From assembly GCA_043736395.1 (NCBI GenBank), contig JAYTCQ010000215.1:1-28223 (forward strand): a DNA stretch of 28,223 bases, given 5' to 3'. Within the stretch, counting starts at the first letter, position 1. Each line of letters opens with the position of its first letter. Made by a program: the position numbers and the translations under genes. Source of the stretch: JAFDVL01 sp043736395 (GTDB lineage Bacteria > Acidobacteriota > Blastocatellia > RBC074). Below, in pieces: positions 1 through 8,194 of the stretch. The notes beneath the pieces are model-generated. The model ran no database searches. It had not been told where the DNA came from and saw only the letters and a list, made by a program, of their open reading frames with translations.

Positions 1-106
1 TCAATTTAGTTATTATGCTTTTCGTCCTATTGCTTACGTGGATGGAAGATTGTCAGGAATCGGCTTTCACATCGGCCCGCATCAATAAACAGTGCGGAAG
101 CCCGCA

Positions 107-167
107 TAAAATCAAAAAGAGCAAAAGCCGCCAACAATGCCCCGTTATCGTTGACGGCTTCTACTCT
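107..167 (-). terminator. Rho-independent terminator, minus strand
   Basis: An 18-bp stem (arms 150-167 and 118-135, three G-U wobbles), a 14-nt loop and a following run TTTTTGATTTT on the minus strand. It would end a transcript coming from the candidate small RNA, or readthrough from the receptor gene whose own terminator is at 332-384. Confidence 0.65.
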
Positions 168-204
168 TTGTAAGTGCTTTCTTTTGACTACTACCGCGAA
201 AGCA
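107..204 (-). ncRNA. Candidate small RNA (two stem-loops, terminator-ended)
   Basis: On the minus strand a possible -10 (TATACT, 210-215) lies 16 nt from a weak -35 (TTGCAT, 232-237). A transcript starting near 203 would begin with a stem GCTTTC/GAAAGC (198-203 with 176-181), have a short linker, then an 18-bp stem (150-167 with 118-135) with a 14-nt loop and a U-rich tail. In the large stem all three non-Watson-Crick positions are G-U pairs when read on the minus strand but C-A mismatches on the plus strand, which fixes the direction. No open reading frame of note is present. It resembles no RNA family I recognise. The alternative is a second terminator for the receptor gene upstream. Confidence 0.33.
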
Positions 205-209
205 AGGCC

Positions 210-237
210 AGTATACGCGAGAAAAGTTTAAATGCAA
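210..237 (-). promoter_or_regulatory. Possible promoter for the candidate small RNA
   Basis: The -10 TATACT (5 of 6 to consensus) is at 210-215 and TTGCAT (3 of 6) at 232-237, with a 16-nt spacer. The placement puts the start at the base of the first stem-loop, which is the main support. The -35 is weak. Confidence 0.28.
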
Positions 238-331
238 TTAAAAAACGTTCAACTTGACTTCTTTTTATTAAAAACTAATTATTGCAATAGTTTACAAGAA
301 TAAATATTCTCATTTTTTGTCACTTTACAAT

Positions 332-384
332 AAAAAAACAGAGCAAACCTCTCAATTGAGAAGCTTGCCCTGCTCTATTTTTTA
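332..384 (-). terminator. Rho-independent terminator of the TonB-dependent receptor gene
   Basis: Read on the minus strand, AGAG, a 5-nt bulge and then CAAGCTTCTC pair across an AATT loop with GAGAGGTTTG and CTCT (340-376), followed by GTTTTTTTATT. Pairing is complete on the minus strand (with G-U wobbles) and broken by mismatches on the plus strand. It begins 14 bases past the receptor stop codon. Confidence 0.8.
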
Positions 385-389
385 CTCGA

Positions 390-3300
390 TTAGAAGTAAA
401 GTTTCAATCCAACCTGGAAGCGTCGTGAAGGCGCTGCCGTTGCATACTGTCCAAAATTCGCCGTTAAATTGGTGTTCGGCGCAACAGTTTGAGGAGGGGT
501 AGAGTTTGGGTTAAGTGCCGCCACAGTAAACGAACCTGCCGTTCCAACCGTTAAATATTGAGTGTGATTTAAGATATTGAATCCCTCGACCCGGAATTGT
601 AACCGAGTTGATTCGCTCCATAACTGAAAATTCTTAAACAACGCAATATCCCAATTATTTAGCCCTGGTCCATAAATTGGTGCTTTGGATACCGTACCCA
701 CACCGTTGACACAACCTGCTCCACAATTGGTAATACCTGCACCGCCTGCTAGCGGTGCTTTGAAAGCGTTCGGATTAAACCAATAGATTTTAGGGTCTAA
801 ACCACTTAGGTCTTTTGGGTTACCGACTTGAACGCAACGGCTATCAATTCCGTTACCTGCGGCTCCAGTCAGGTCAGTACCAGCAGGAGGGCTACATCCG
901 ATTCCAATCGGCGATCCAGTTTGAAATGTTGAGACACCTGAAAGTTCCCAACCATCCAAAGCAATCCTGCTGAACATATTGTCCCCGAAATTCTTGCTGA
1001 AATTCGGCAGATTGTAGGTGTAGTTGAAAATCAGGATTTGACGACGATCAAATCCGGCAGGACCATAGTTACGTGTCCGAGGATCAATGTATGGATTTGT
1101 CGGTGCGCTTCCTTCGGCATCAGTGTAATTTAACGCTTTCGACCAGGTGTAACTGACGTTGAAAGTCATGTTTTTTGAGAAACGCTTATTTACCTGTATC
1201 TGCAAACCATTATAGTTACCATTGGCAGCAAAATCTTTGTAGATAATGTCGCCATAGCCTTGAATCGGGCGAAGGAAGTTAGCTTGCAAGGTAGCACCAG
1301 CAACGTCCTTACTTGAAGCTAGAAAATTGGTACCATAGGGAACGGCATTCAGGTTACGCGAAACAAGCAAATGTCGTTGTTGATTTCCAACATAAGCGAT
1401 GTCAATCATAGTCCCAAATCCGAGGTTCTGCTGGATGCCGATGCTCCAGTTATACACTGCCGGTGGGCGGAAATCACGATTGATGAACTGGACGTTGACC
1501 GGACTTCTACTTAACGGAGTCGCCGCTAAATTGTTGATTGTTGTGAAATTTGCAACTGGAGCAACTACCAACGGAGGCAACTCTCTGGATTGCAAAACGT
1601 GATCATCAGCAAAGCGGTCAAAGTACATTCCTGCACCCATTCGCACTGCTGTTTTGCCGTTACCAAAAACATCCCATGCAATACCAAGCCGTGGTCCAAT
1701 TTGAACGGGGGGTAGTTTCAGCAGTTTTTGATCGTAGATAGTCATGCCCTGAAACGGAGTTCCAACGGAAGAAAATGTTCCGATCTTCACTGCAGGAAGT
1801 AAAACTCCTGTACTGGGATCACGCCCGATCTTGCGGACAGTAGTCCCTGGCAGCGGGGTACAAAGTGTTGGATTGGCAATCACATCAGCCGGAGTACAGT
1901 TATAAGGTGTTACCAACTTAGGTTGCTTGGAAGCATCATAAACACTTGGATCAAACGCAGCTAATTTATCGTTCTCGCTGTAGCTGCCCTGAACGATAAC
2001 AAAGCGTGCTCCAGCATCAATCGTGAGACGTGAATTAACTTTCCACGTATCCTGTGCATACCATTCGAGCTGGTTATACCGTGCGTGCCCATCAGGATGA
2101 CCTGACGCCTCTGTGTAACTGGAAACAACACCTAAGGCTGCATTCGCATAACCATACCCGTTATTGAGAGGATTATTATTATCCGGAGCGAAGCTGTACG
2201 CCCCATTGAAAACAGTAGCACGTGCAGCATTGCGTGCGGTGCGTTCCCAGTAAATTCCAAACTTCATGTGATGGTTGTTGCGATTATAGGAAAAGTTATC
2301 GCTGGTATTCCAAACACTATTGGTTCCAAAAAATGGATAACGTCCTTCCATCGCCAGATTGGTTGCGCTGGTTACGCCAAACGTGACATTCGGAATCAAA
2401 TTAAGTGGATTTGAAGTCGGATAAAACTGAGGCAAAGCGCCTAACCCGGTTTTAGTTCGATTGTTGAGATCAAGCGCGTTTTCAAAGGGATCAACCGTTT
2501 GCTTTGCGCGATTAATACCAACGGTGAATTCGTTGAGCATGTTGCTGTTGAGGGTTCGAATCCAGGTTCCGACTGCACCTACACTTCGAACCGTGTAGAT
2601 GGTTTTGAATTGCGGAAAGGCGACTGTCGAGCCAAGGAAAGTTCCACCATTACGCGATTCAAAATCTTGAATTAACCGGACGTAAGTTTGATCTTTCGAG
2701 GTAGCATTATAATCAACTCTCAAGATGGAATCGCGTCGCGGACGAGTATCAATAATTTCGTCCTGACGGTTACACCTTGCTACTCCACACACCGTTAAAG
2801 GGATATTCGGTTCTGGTAACGCCTTCAGAAGTGCCAGGCCTCGCGCATCAATCAGACCTGCTGCCGCTACGTTATTATTCGGGATTGCAACACGCGTTAC
2901 AGGGTGGACAAGCGCAGCAAATCCTGCCCCGTTTATTGGAGCCTGACTGAAATCTCCTGCACGTTCCAAGAGTGTCGGTACAACAGTTTGCGTAAATGAG
3001 CCTATCTTGCGCGGCAAAAATTCCTGCGAGAAAAAGAAGACTAATTTATCGCGATTCTTATTAAAATCAGTACCTGGTATAAGCACAGGACCACCGACAA
3101 AATAACCGGGATTATTGAAACGATACTTTGGTTTCGGGACAGCTACTGCAGTTGTAGAGCCTGCAACTGCGGGGTTACGATTATTCGTCCACTCATTCGC
3201 ATTGAACCATTCATTACGATTGAAGTAATAAGCCCCTCCGTGAAATTCACGTGAACCGCTCTTGGTCACGGTCGTGATATTTCCGCCGGAGCTGTGTCCG

Positions 3301-4034
3301 TATTCCGCCTGAAAGTTATTCGTCAGCACTTTTACTTCCGCGATCGCGTCAATGCTTGGTGCTAAATAATTGGTTCCGTTTTGTCCGGTATCAGAAAGGT
3401 TGACACCATCAAGATTCAGGTAAATTGCAGTTGTACGCGTTCCATTAATTGAAATACCACCTGCGGTTGCCCAGCCTGGCGCATCGCGTCCGGTTGCATT
3501 CCCATCCACAACACCAGGAAGCATGCGCATACCGCTCATCCAGTCACGCCCCTTGAGAGGAAGTTCCTGATATTGACGAGTTGTTATAACGCCGGAACGT
3601 TCCGCACTTTCCGTTTTAATGGCGGATTGCTCAGCGGTAACAGTCACGGTTTCGCCGACTTGTCCAACTTGCAGGACTAGCGAAGGCAATGTCACGCGCT
3701 CAGCGGCGGAGACGACTAAATTGGTTTGCTCCAATTTTTTGAAGCCGTTTGCTTCAATTGATAAGTTGAAGTTTCCCGGCAAGAGTTCCGGAAATACAAA
3801 ACGGCCTTCGGCGCTGGTGGTTACTGAACGCGTTTGTCCGGTTTGAATATTGGTCAGTTGAACTGTTGCATTAGAAACAACGGCTCCACTGGAATCTGTC
3901 ACGGAACCTGAGACTTGTCCGGTTAGTCCTTGAGCGAGGGCTATTCCTGAACATACCCAGAGCGACAGTGCGAATAATGTAGCAGTCACAACGTGACGAC
4001 TGTACATTTTCAACCCTGTGAATATCTTGGTCAT
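390..4034 (-). CDS. TonB-dependent receptor with carboxypeptidase-regulatory-like N-terminus
   Basis: A 1,214-residue outer-membrane receptor of the large Oar-like type abundant in Acidobacteriota. A signal peptide (about residues 1-35, ending SGIALAQ) is followed by a carboxypeptidase-regulatory-like beta-sandwich (about 38-125), a plug region (about 130-260, with GGISINGTR and TVTKSGSREFHGG) and a long beta-barrel ending in an aromatic C-terminal residue (VGLKLYF), as needed for outer-membrane insertion. The start is chosen because AAGGAG lies 11 bases upstream (4046-4051). It probably takes up oligosaccharides or glycosides, because it lies downstream of a sugar catabolism block on the same strand, but the substrate cannot be read from sequence. 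A 288-base gap upstream suggests its own promoter. Family assignment is secure; substrate is inference. Confidence 0.93.
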   Translation of the reverse strand: MTKIFTGLKMYSRHVVTATLFALSLWVCSGIALAQGLTGQVSGSVTDSSGAVVSNATVQLTNIQTGQTRSVTTSAEGRFVFPELLPGNFNLSIEANGFKKLEQTNLVVSAAERVTLPSLVLQVGQVGETVTVTAEQSAIKTESAERSGVITTRQYQELPLKGRDWMSGMRMLPGVVDGNATGRDAPGWATAGGISINGTRTTAIYLNLDGVNLSDTGQNGTNYLAPSIDAIAEVKVLTNNFQAEYGHSSGGNITTVTKSGSREFHGGAYYFNRNEWFNANEWTNNRNPAVAGSTTAVAVPKPKYRFNNPGYFVGGPVLIPGTDFNKNRDKLVFFFSQEFLPRKIGSFTQTVVPTLLERAGDFSQAPINGAGFAALVHPVTRVAIPNNNVAAAGLIDARGLALLKALPEPNIPLTVCGVARCNRQDEIIDTRPRRDSILRVDYNATSKDQTYVRLIQDFESRNGGTFLGSTVAFPQFKTIYTVRSVGAVGTWIRTLNSNMLNEFTVGINRAKQTVDPFENALDLNNRTKTGLGALPQFYPTSNPLNLIPNVTFGVTSATNLAMEGRYPFFGTNSVWNTSDNFSYNRNNHHMKFGIYWERTARNAARATVFNGAYSFAPDNNNPLNNGYGYANAALGVVSSYTEASGHPDGHARYNQLEWYAQDTWKVNSRLTIDAGARFVIVQGSYSENDKLAAFDPSVYDASKQPKLVTPYNCTPADVIANPTLCTPLPGTTVRKIGRDPSTGVLLPAVKIGTFSSVGTPFQGMTIYDQKLLKLPPVQIGPRLGIAWDVFGNGKTAVRMGAGMYFDRFADDHVLQSRELPPLVVAPVANFTTINNLAATPLSRSPVNVQFINRDFRPPAVYNWSIGIQQNLGFGTMIDIAYVGNQQRHLLVSRNLNAVPYGTNFLASSKDVAGATLQANFLRPIQGYGDIIYKDFAANGNYNGLQIQVNKRFSKNMTFNVSYTWSKALNYTDAEGSAPTNPYIDPRTRNYGPAGFDRRQILIFNYTYNLPNFSKNFGDNMFSRIALDGWELSGVSTFQTGSPIGIGCSPPAGTDLTGAAGNGIDSRCVQVGNPKDLSGLDPKIYWFNPNAFKAPLAGGAGITNCGAGCVNGVGTVSKAPIYGPGLNNWDIALFKNFQLWSESTRLQFRVEGFNILNHTQYLTVGTAGSFTVAALNPNSTPPQTVAPNTNLTANFGQYATAAPSRRFQVGLKLYF

Positions 4035-4045
4035 GGTGATGTACT

Positions 4046-4051
4046 CTCCTT
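4046..4051 (-). promoter_or_regulatory. Ribosome binding site of the receptor gene
   Basis: AAGGAG on the minus strand, 11 bases before the ATG at 4034. It favours this start over the in-frame ATG nine codons later. Confidence 0.7.
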
Positions 4052-4249
4052 ACATTTTTTGCGATGGAAGTTAAACGAATACGCTGAATAAACAACGCTC
4101 CGCATCTGAGATCAAAGGGAACGCAGCCTCAAAACGAGACTACGGCTTTTATCAACGATTGCGATTCTTCAGCCCAGCTTATTTTTTTACTGTCTTTTGT
4201 TAGTTAGCGATCTGTCTGACAACAGCGCTTTTTATTTATGCCAGCAAAG

Positions 4250-4277
4250 AGAATAGTAGGAATCTCATCTGTATCAA
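4250..4277 (-). promoter_or_regulatory. Possible promoter for the receptor gene
   Basis: TTGATA (5 of 6) and TATTCT (4 of 6) with a 16-nt spacer, in the 288-base gap between the DUF1080 gene and the receptor gene. It would give a leader of about 210 nt. The match is modest and no operator was recognised. Confidence 0.25.
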
Positions 4278-4322
4278 CCAAATGAATGACAACACAAGAG
4301 ATAATTCTATTCTGAACTAAAT

Positions 4323-5123
4323 CTATAAATTCTTCAGCCAAACGTTGCGAAGTTCTAACTTCATCGGCGGTCCCACATGCATCTGGAACCCAAGCAATCC
4401 GCCCATTGAACGTCCTGCCGGATCGTCGTCAATCGCTTCGGAAAACAGATGACCATTGATAATGTGCGTTAGCCGATTGCCACGCGCGATGATGTGATAG
4501 GTGTTCCAGTCGTTCACCTTGATTGTCGCTTTGAGATCGTCGGGATTACGCAAATTTGCGATCACACGTTTTTTGTTGCCTGGCGCGATATGCACCATTT
4601 GCCCACGCGGCGCGAGAAAGGCGCGCCCACGCTCTTCATACAAAAGTCCGGTAAACTGGTTCGCGAAATCCATGTCGGCCTGATAGCCCTTGAGTACCCA
4701 CTTGCCCACCTCGGGCATCTCGATGCTGCGGTACTGAATGCCGGTGTTAGTCGAGTTCATCTTGAGGTCAACTTTTAATTCAAAGTCGCCGGGCTGGCTG
4801 CCGCGATAGATTATGAAGGTATTCAACTTGACAGGCTTTTCAGCAGTGCTTTCGCCGATGATTGATTCGTTTTCGACGCGCCAAAAATCAGGATTACCGT
4901 CCCAATTTTTCAAAGTCTTGCCGTCAAAGATAGCATCAAATCCGGTGTGATCTTCGATTGCCATCGGTTCGATGCCCGTACGCATTCCACCACCTGCGGG
5001 ACGCTGACCGCCCGGGCCTTGTGGAGCGCCTGGCGGGGGACCTTGTTGTTGAGCACTGGTGTGTTGATAGGCGAATAAGACGGCAAGAATTAACGCGGCG
5101 GAACCTGCGATTAGTTTTTTCAT
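4323..5123 (-). CDS. Exported DUF1080 (3-keto-disaccharide hydrolase family) protein
   Basis: A 266-residue exported protein. The signal peptide (residues 1-25) is followed by a Gln/Gly/Pro-rich linker (about 26-48) and one DUF1080 jelly-roll domain. Typical family signatures are visible: FDGKTLKNW, FWRVENESIIGEST, NTGIQYRS and GYQADMD. Characterised members hydrolyse 3-keto-disaccharides or 3-keto-glycosides after oxidation of the sugar at C3, and the family is common next to Gfo/Idh/MocA dehydrogenases and TIM-barrel isomerases. Both neighbours of that kind are present immediately upstream (Gfo/Idh/MocA stop 53 bases away). Periplasmic location is inferred from the signal peptide. Family assignment is strong; the exact reaction here is inference. 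Confidence 0.9.
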   Translation of the reverse strand: MKKLIAGSAALILAVLFAYQHTSAQQQGPPPGAPQGPGGQRPAGGGMRTGIEPMAIEDHTGFDAIFDGKTLKNWDGNPDFWRVENESIIGESTAEKPVKLNTFIIYRGSQPGDFELKVDLKMNSTNTGIQYRSIEMPEVGKWVLKGYQADMDFANQFTGLLYEERGRAFLAPRGQMVHIAPGNKKRVIANLRNPDDLKATIKVNDWNTYHIIARGNRLTHIINGHLFSEAIDDDPAGRSMGGLLGFQMHVGPPMKLELRNVWLKNL

Positions 5124-5176
5124 AAGTTAGTTTTTTCTGTAGCTAGTGCTTGTTGATGTGATGAGACTTCGCTTAC

Positions 5177-6319
5177 TTATTTTGCAACTGCTTCCCATTG
5201 ACGACTTTGGGCAGATTTTAAAACTGCATCGGTCACATAATCCGTCGCCAGACCATCTCTGAAAGTTGGCGCAGCAGATTTGCCTTCGCCTAAGGCTTCT
5301 AGAAAATCTGCCACTTGATGCGTAAATGTATGCTCGTATCCGATCTGCAATCCGGGAACCCACCAACGATTCATATACGGATGATCGCCATCCGTGATGT
5401 GAATGCTGCGCCATCCGCGCAACTGACTTTCATCACGATGATCGAAATATTGAATGCGATGCAAATCATGCAAATCCCAGATTGCTGACGCATTCTCTCC
5501 GTTGATTTCGAGTGTATACAGTGCCTTATGACCACGAGCATATCGCGTCGCTTCAAATGAAGCCAGCGAACCATTCGCAAATCGGCACATAAATAAACTG
5601 GCGTCATCAATCCCAACCGGAGTGATTTCCCCCGTCAAATTATGCTTACGTTCTTTGATAAAAGTTTCGGTCATCGCGGAGACTTCCGTAATCGCACCGT
5701 TCAGCCAGAGCGCTGTATCAATGTTATGCGCCAGCAAATCGCCAGTGACGCCGCTGCCTGCGACGGATGCATCCAATCGCCACAGGCCCTCACCGCCCTG
5801 CGGCAAATCCTGCGAAATCGTCCAGTCCTGCAAAAACTTCGCGCGGTAATGAAAAATTCTTCCGAAGCGGCCTTCGTCAATCAAATGCTTCAAGAGCGTC
5901 ACTGCGGGCACACGACGATAGTTGTACCAAACCATATTGGCGACGTTAGCCGACTCAACGGCTTCAACCATCGCCATCGCTTCTACTGCTGTGCGTCCCA
6001 GTGGTTTTTCGCACATTACAATTTTGCCCGCTTTGGCGGCAGCAATTGCAATTTCAGAGTGCGTATCATTTGGGCTGGCGATGTCAATTAAATCAATGTC
6101 ATCACGTTCGACGAGTTTGCGCCAATCAGTCTCGACAGATTCATAGCCCCAGTTTTCGGCGAACGCCTGCGCGCGCTCAGGATTGCGAGCGCAGACTGCT
6201 TTCAAAACAGGTTTGTAAGGAAGATCAAAAAATCGTCCTGCTTGCAGGAACGCGTTGGAGTGCGTGCGCCCCATGAATCCATAACCGACGAGTCCTATAT
6301 TGAGTTGTTTTTTTGCCAT
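5177..6319 (-). CDS. Gfo/Idh/MocA family NAD(P)-dependent sugar oxidoreductase
   Basis: A 380-residue cytoplasmic dehydrogenase. The N-terminal Rossmann fold starts with GLVGYGFMG (GxGxxG nucleotide-binding loop), the CEKPLG motif carries the catalytic-type Lys, and the GDLLAHNIDTALWL segment matches the family's active-site helix. The longer reading frame to 6409 is rejected: its extra 30 residues overlap the end of the nucleotidyltransferase gene and precede a perfect Rossmann start at MAKKQLNIG. Members oxidise or epimerise sugars and inositols. With the adjacent isomerase and DUF1080 protein it likely handles a 3-keto or related sugar. The exact substrate cannot be told. No strong Shine-Dalgarno is seen. 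Confidence 0.9.
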   Translation of the reverse strand: MAKKQLNIGLVGYGFMGRTHSNAFLQAGRFFDLPYKPVLKAVCARNPERAQAFAENWGYESVETDWRKLVERDDIDLIDIASPNDTHSEIAIAAAKAGKIVMCEKPLGRTAVEAMAMVEAVESANVANMVWYNYRRVPAVTLLKHLIDEGRFGRIFHYRAKFLQDWTISQDLPQGGEGLWRLDASVAGSGVTGDLLAHNIDTALWLNGAITEVSAMTETFIKERKHNLTGEITPVGIDDASLFMCRFANGSLASFEATRYARGHKALYTLEINGENASAIWDLHDLHRIQYFDHRDESQLRGWRSIHITDGDHPYMNRWWVPGLQIGYEHTFTHQVADFLEALGEGKSAAPTFRDGLATDYVTDAVLKSAQSRQWEAVAK

Positions 6320-6362
6320 AGTATTTAATGTACGGTGAACTGTTAGTTCGCCGATTTTCTGC

Positions 6363-6986
6363 TTAATTTTCGCTTGGGTAATACTTGTCCGGCTCCGAAG
6401 TGTTGCCATCCGCTAGATCACAAAGCCGACGAAAATTCGGAAGCATTGCAAGCCAGACATCTTCACCCATAGTGGCGACGACTTTTGCTTTGACTGTAGG
6501 GCGATCCACTATTTTTTCCTGCTTGAGCAAGAAAACAATGTCATCCAAGTCTTTTTGTCGTCCAGCATTTATTTTCAAAATCACCAGCCACTCAGGAGTG
6601 ACAATTCGCAGTCCATTCGGAAAATCAATCGCTTCGCGCAAAGCCGCTTCATAATATTTTCGATAACCATCGTTGCGAACGAGCCAATCAATTTGGACGG
6701 CGTACTTCCCTACTTGCAGGGTGTAACTACTTCCACCAAAAGTCAGTGGATGTTCAGGAGTTAGCGACAAATTCTTTGAGGCTATAATGTCCACATCTTT
6801 TGTGAGTCGCTCACTCCCGTAAAGATGCATCGCCAATCCGCCAACAATCGCCCAGGCAATTTCTTCCTGCACCGCCAACTTGCTTACCTGCTGCACTGCC
6901 TCAACTCCCGTATCCGTTGCAATCATCGGATGGGAAACGCTGTGCAAGACACGCTCGACAAGCTGTTTGTATTCGGACTCACTCAT
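6363..6986 (-). CDS. Minimal nucleotidyltransferase-fold protein (AbiEii/DUF6036-like)
   Basis: A 207-residue protein with the nucleotidyltransferase core: IVGGLAMHLYGSERLTKDVD, with the Gly-Gly at 49-50 and metal-binding Asp at 64 and 66 (DVD). A third conserved Asp may be supplied by QIDWLVRND around residues 98-104. The family includes AbiEii-type toxins and many uncharacterised housekeeping proteins. No AbiEi-like partner or other antitoxin is adjacent. It starts 6 bases after the stop of the sugar isomerase gene, so it appears translationally coupled to a carbohydrate operon, which is unusual company for this fold. Function is unknown; only the fold is supported. Confidence 0.75.
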   Translation of the reverse strand: MSESEYKQLVERVLHSVSHPMIATDTGVEAVQQVSKLAVQEEIAWAIVGGLAMHLYGSERLTKDVDIIASKNLSLTPEHPLTFGGSSYTLQVGKYAVQIDWLVRNDGYRKYYEAALREAIDFPNGLRIVTPEWLVILKINAGRQKDLDDIVFLLKQEKIVDRPTVKAKVVATMGEDVWLAMLPNFRRLCDLADGNTSEPDKYYPSEN

Positions 6987-6992
6987 TAAAAC

Positions 6993-8033
6993 TTAATTCC
7001 AACCATGCGCATCCCGCACCGCAATCATTGCACCCAAAATATCATTCCAGGTCTGCGGGTCAGTCATCGTTTCATTCGAGAACATACAGCCGTCCCAATT
7101 GATATGCTGGGTGCTGTGGGTCAAGGCTCCCGTTTCATCACGCAGCCATAGACCTGCGCCGCGTGTGATGTCTAATTTTCCGTTCGGGTCTTTCGGTAAG
7201 CAATGGCGTCCAGTTTTGTCGTGTGAACCTCCGCCTTTGACTGTCGCGTCATTCTGCGCGACGTGAAAATCTTTGACCCACGGACGTAAAACCTTCGTCA
7301 TTTTTTCTAACGCTTCATACAAAATTTCTTTGTCTTCCCAGTCATAACCATCGGGAAGCAAGCGATGTTGCTCGGCGTTGTAGCCCATTGTAAAAAGTAA
7401 CGTATGCGCCATGTCCGCTTGAATGCCCAATGTTTCCGGGCGTCCGACTTCTTCTAGCAAATCGTTGAGGTCTTTCCAGCTGTGCATTCCGCCCCAACAA
7501 ATTTCACCTTCTGCCGCGAGACGTTCGCCGTAGCCTTCGGCAATGTTGCAAGCTTCGCGAAAAGTGTCAGCAATAATTTTTGTATTCCCAACCGGATCAG
7601 CCGCCCAATCACTGGGGCTGCACGAAGAATCTACGCGAATTACGCCGTACGGACGAATGCCGATTTCTTTGAGCTTTTTGCCAATCGCGCACGATTTTTG
7701 CACTTGCGTGAGAAAGGCATTGCGCTCTTCTTCGGAACCCATCGCGGAGCCTCCGCCGGTGCCGCCCCAAACGGGAGCGACGAGCGATCCGATGACTAGG
7801 TTGCGCGAAGCGACTTGGTCGGCGAGTTCTTTTAATTGGTCGTCACTCGAATCAACATCGGTGTGCGGCAGCGAGAGAAAAATATCTACGCCGTCAAATT
7901 TTTGACCGTTCACTTCAGCGGCAGCGGTCATATTCAACATTGTTTCAAATTCAATAACTGGCTCAGCATCGGGGCCGCCTTTGCCGACTAAGCCAGGCCA
8001 GGTTGCGTTGTGGACTTTGGGAAATTGATTCAT
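6993..8033 (-). CDS. TIM-barrel sugar phosphate isomerase/epimerase family protein
   Basis: A 346-residue protein of the xylose-isomerase-like TIM-barrel (AP endonuclease 2) superfamily. Likely metal-ligand segments are GEICWGGMHS, GIQADMAHT, WVKDFHVAQND and HINWDGCMFS, giving the Glu/His/Asp set typical of the family. The start at MNQFPKVHN is preferred because AGGA sits five bases upstream. The 10-residue longer frame would be encoded partly by an inverted-repeat arm. Such enzymes isomerise, epimerise or cleave keto-sugars. Recently described members act as 3-keto-glycoside lyases alongside DUF1080 and Gfo/Idh/MocA proteins, and the gene order here fits that role. The substrate is not known. 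Confidence 0.85.
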   Translation of the reverse strand: MNQFPKVHNATWPGLVGKGGPDAEPVIEFETMLNMTAAAEVNGQKFDGVDIFLSLPHTDVDSSDDQLKELADQVASRNLVIGSLVAPVWGGTGGGSAMGSEEERNAFLTQVQKSCAIGKKLKEIGIRPYGVIRVDSSCSPSDWAADPVGNTKIIADTFREACNIAEGYGERLAAEGEICWGGMHSWKDLNDLLEEVGRPETLGIQADMAHTLLFTMGYNAEQHRLLPDGYDWEDKEILYEALEKMTKVLRPWVKDFHVAQNDATVKGGGSHDKTGRHCLPKDPNGKLDITRGAGLWLRDETGALTHSTQHINWDGCMFSNETMTDPQTWNDILGAMIAVRDAHGWN

Positions 8034-8038
8034 AAAAT

Positions 8039-8042
8039 TCCT
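8039..8042 (-). promoter_or_regulatory. Ribosome binding site deciding the isomerase start
   Basis: AGGA on the minus strand, five bases before the ATG at 8033. This supports the start downstream of the inverted repeat rather than the upstream ATG at 8063. Confidence 0.5.
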
Positions 8043-8049
8043 AAGAAGG

Positions 8050-8188
8050 AAATCAAAAGGCAAATATCAAAAATCAAAAGTTAAAAGGTCGGCACTTTAT
8101 TTTTGATTCCTGGTTTCAAGAATCAAATCGGCGCAGCCTTTCCAAATTTATTTTTGCCTATTGATTTTTGATATTTGCCTTTTGATTT
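8050..8188. repeat. 28-bp perfect inverted repeat between sugar genes
   Basis: Arms 8050-8077 and 8161-8188 are exact reverse complements of one another (AT-rich, beginning AAATCAAAAGGCAAATATC), separated by 83 bases. The outer arm begins 6 bases past the stop of the mannose-6-phosphate-isomerase-like gene, and the inner arm ends 16 bases before the next start codon. It would form a long hairpin in the polycistronic RNA but has no U-tract, so it is called a repeat rather than a terminator. Confidence 0.85.
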
Positions 8189-8194
8189 ATATTT

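Larger units (their letters stand above)
1..331. other. Non-coding left edge
   Basis: No convincing protein-coding frame is visible on either strand. The only structure is the candidate small RNA and its terminator at 107-237. The stretch 238-331 is AT-rich and I see nothing else in it. Confidence 0.6.

Noticed and set aside
6320..6409. N-terminal extension of the Gfo/Idh/MocA protein
   Set aside because: It overlaps the end of the nucleotidyltransferase gene and adds 30 residues ahead of a complete Rossmann start.
6363..6986. A type IV (AbiE-like) toxin-antitoxin system
   Set aside because: No antitoxin gene is adjacent; both neighbours are sugar enzymes, so only the nucleotidyltransferase fold is claimed.
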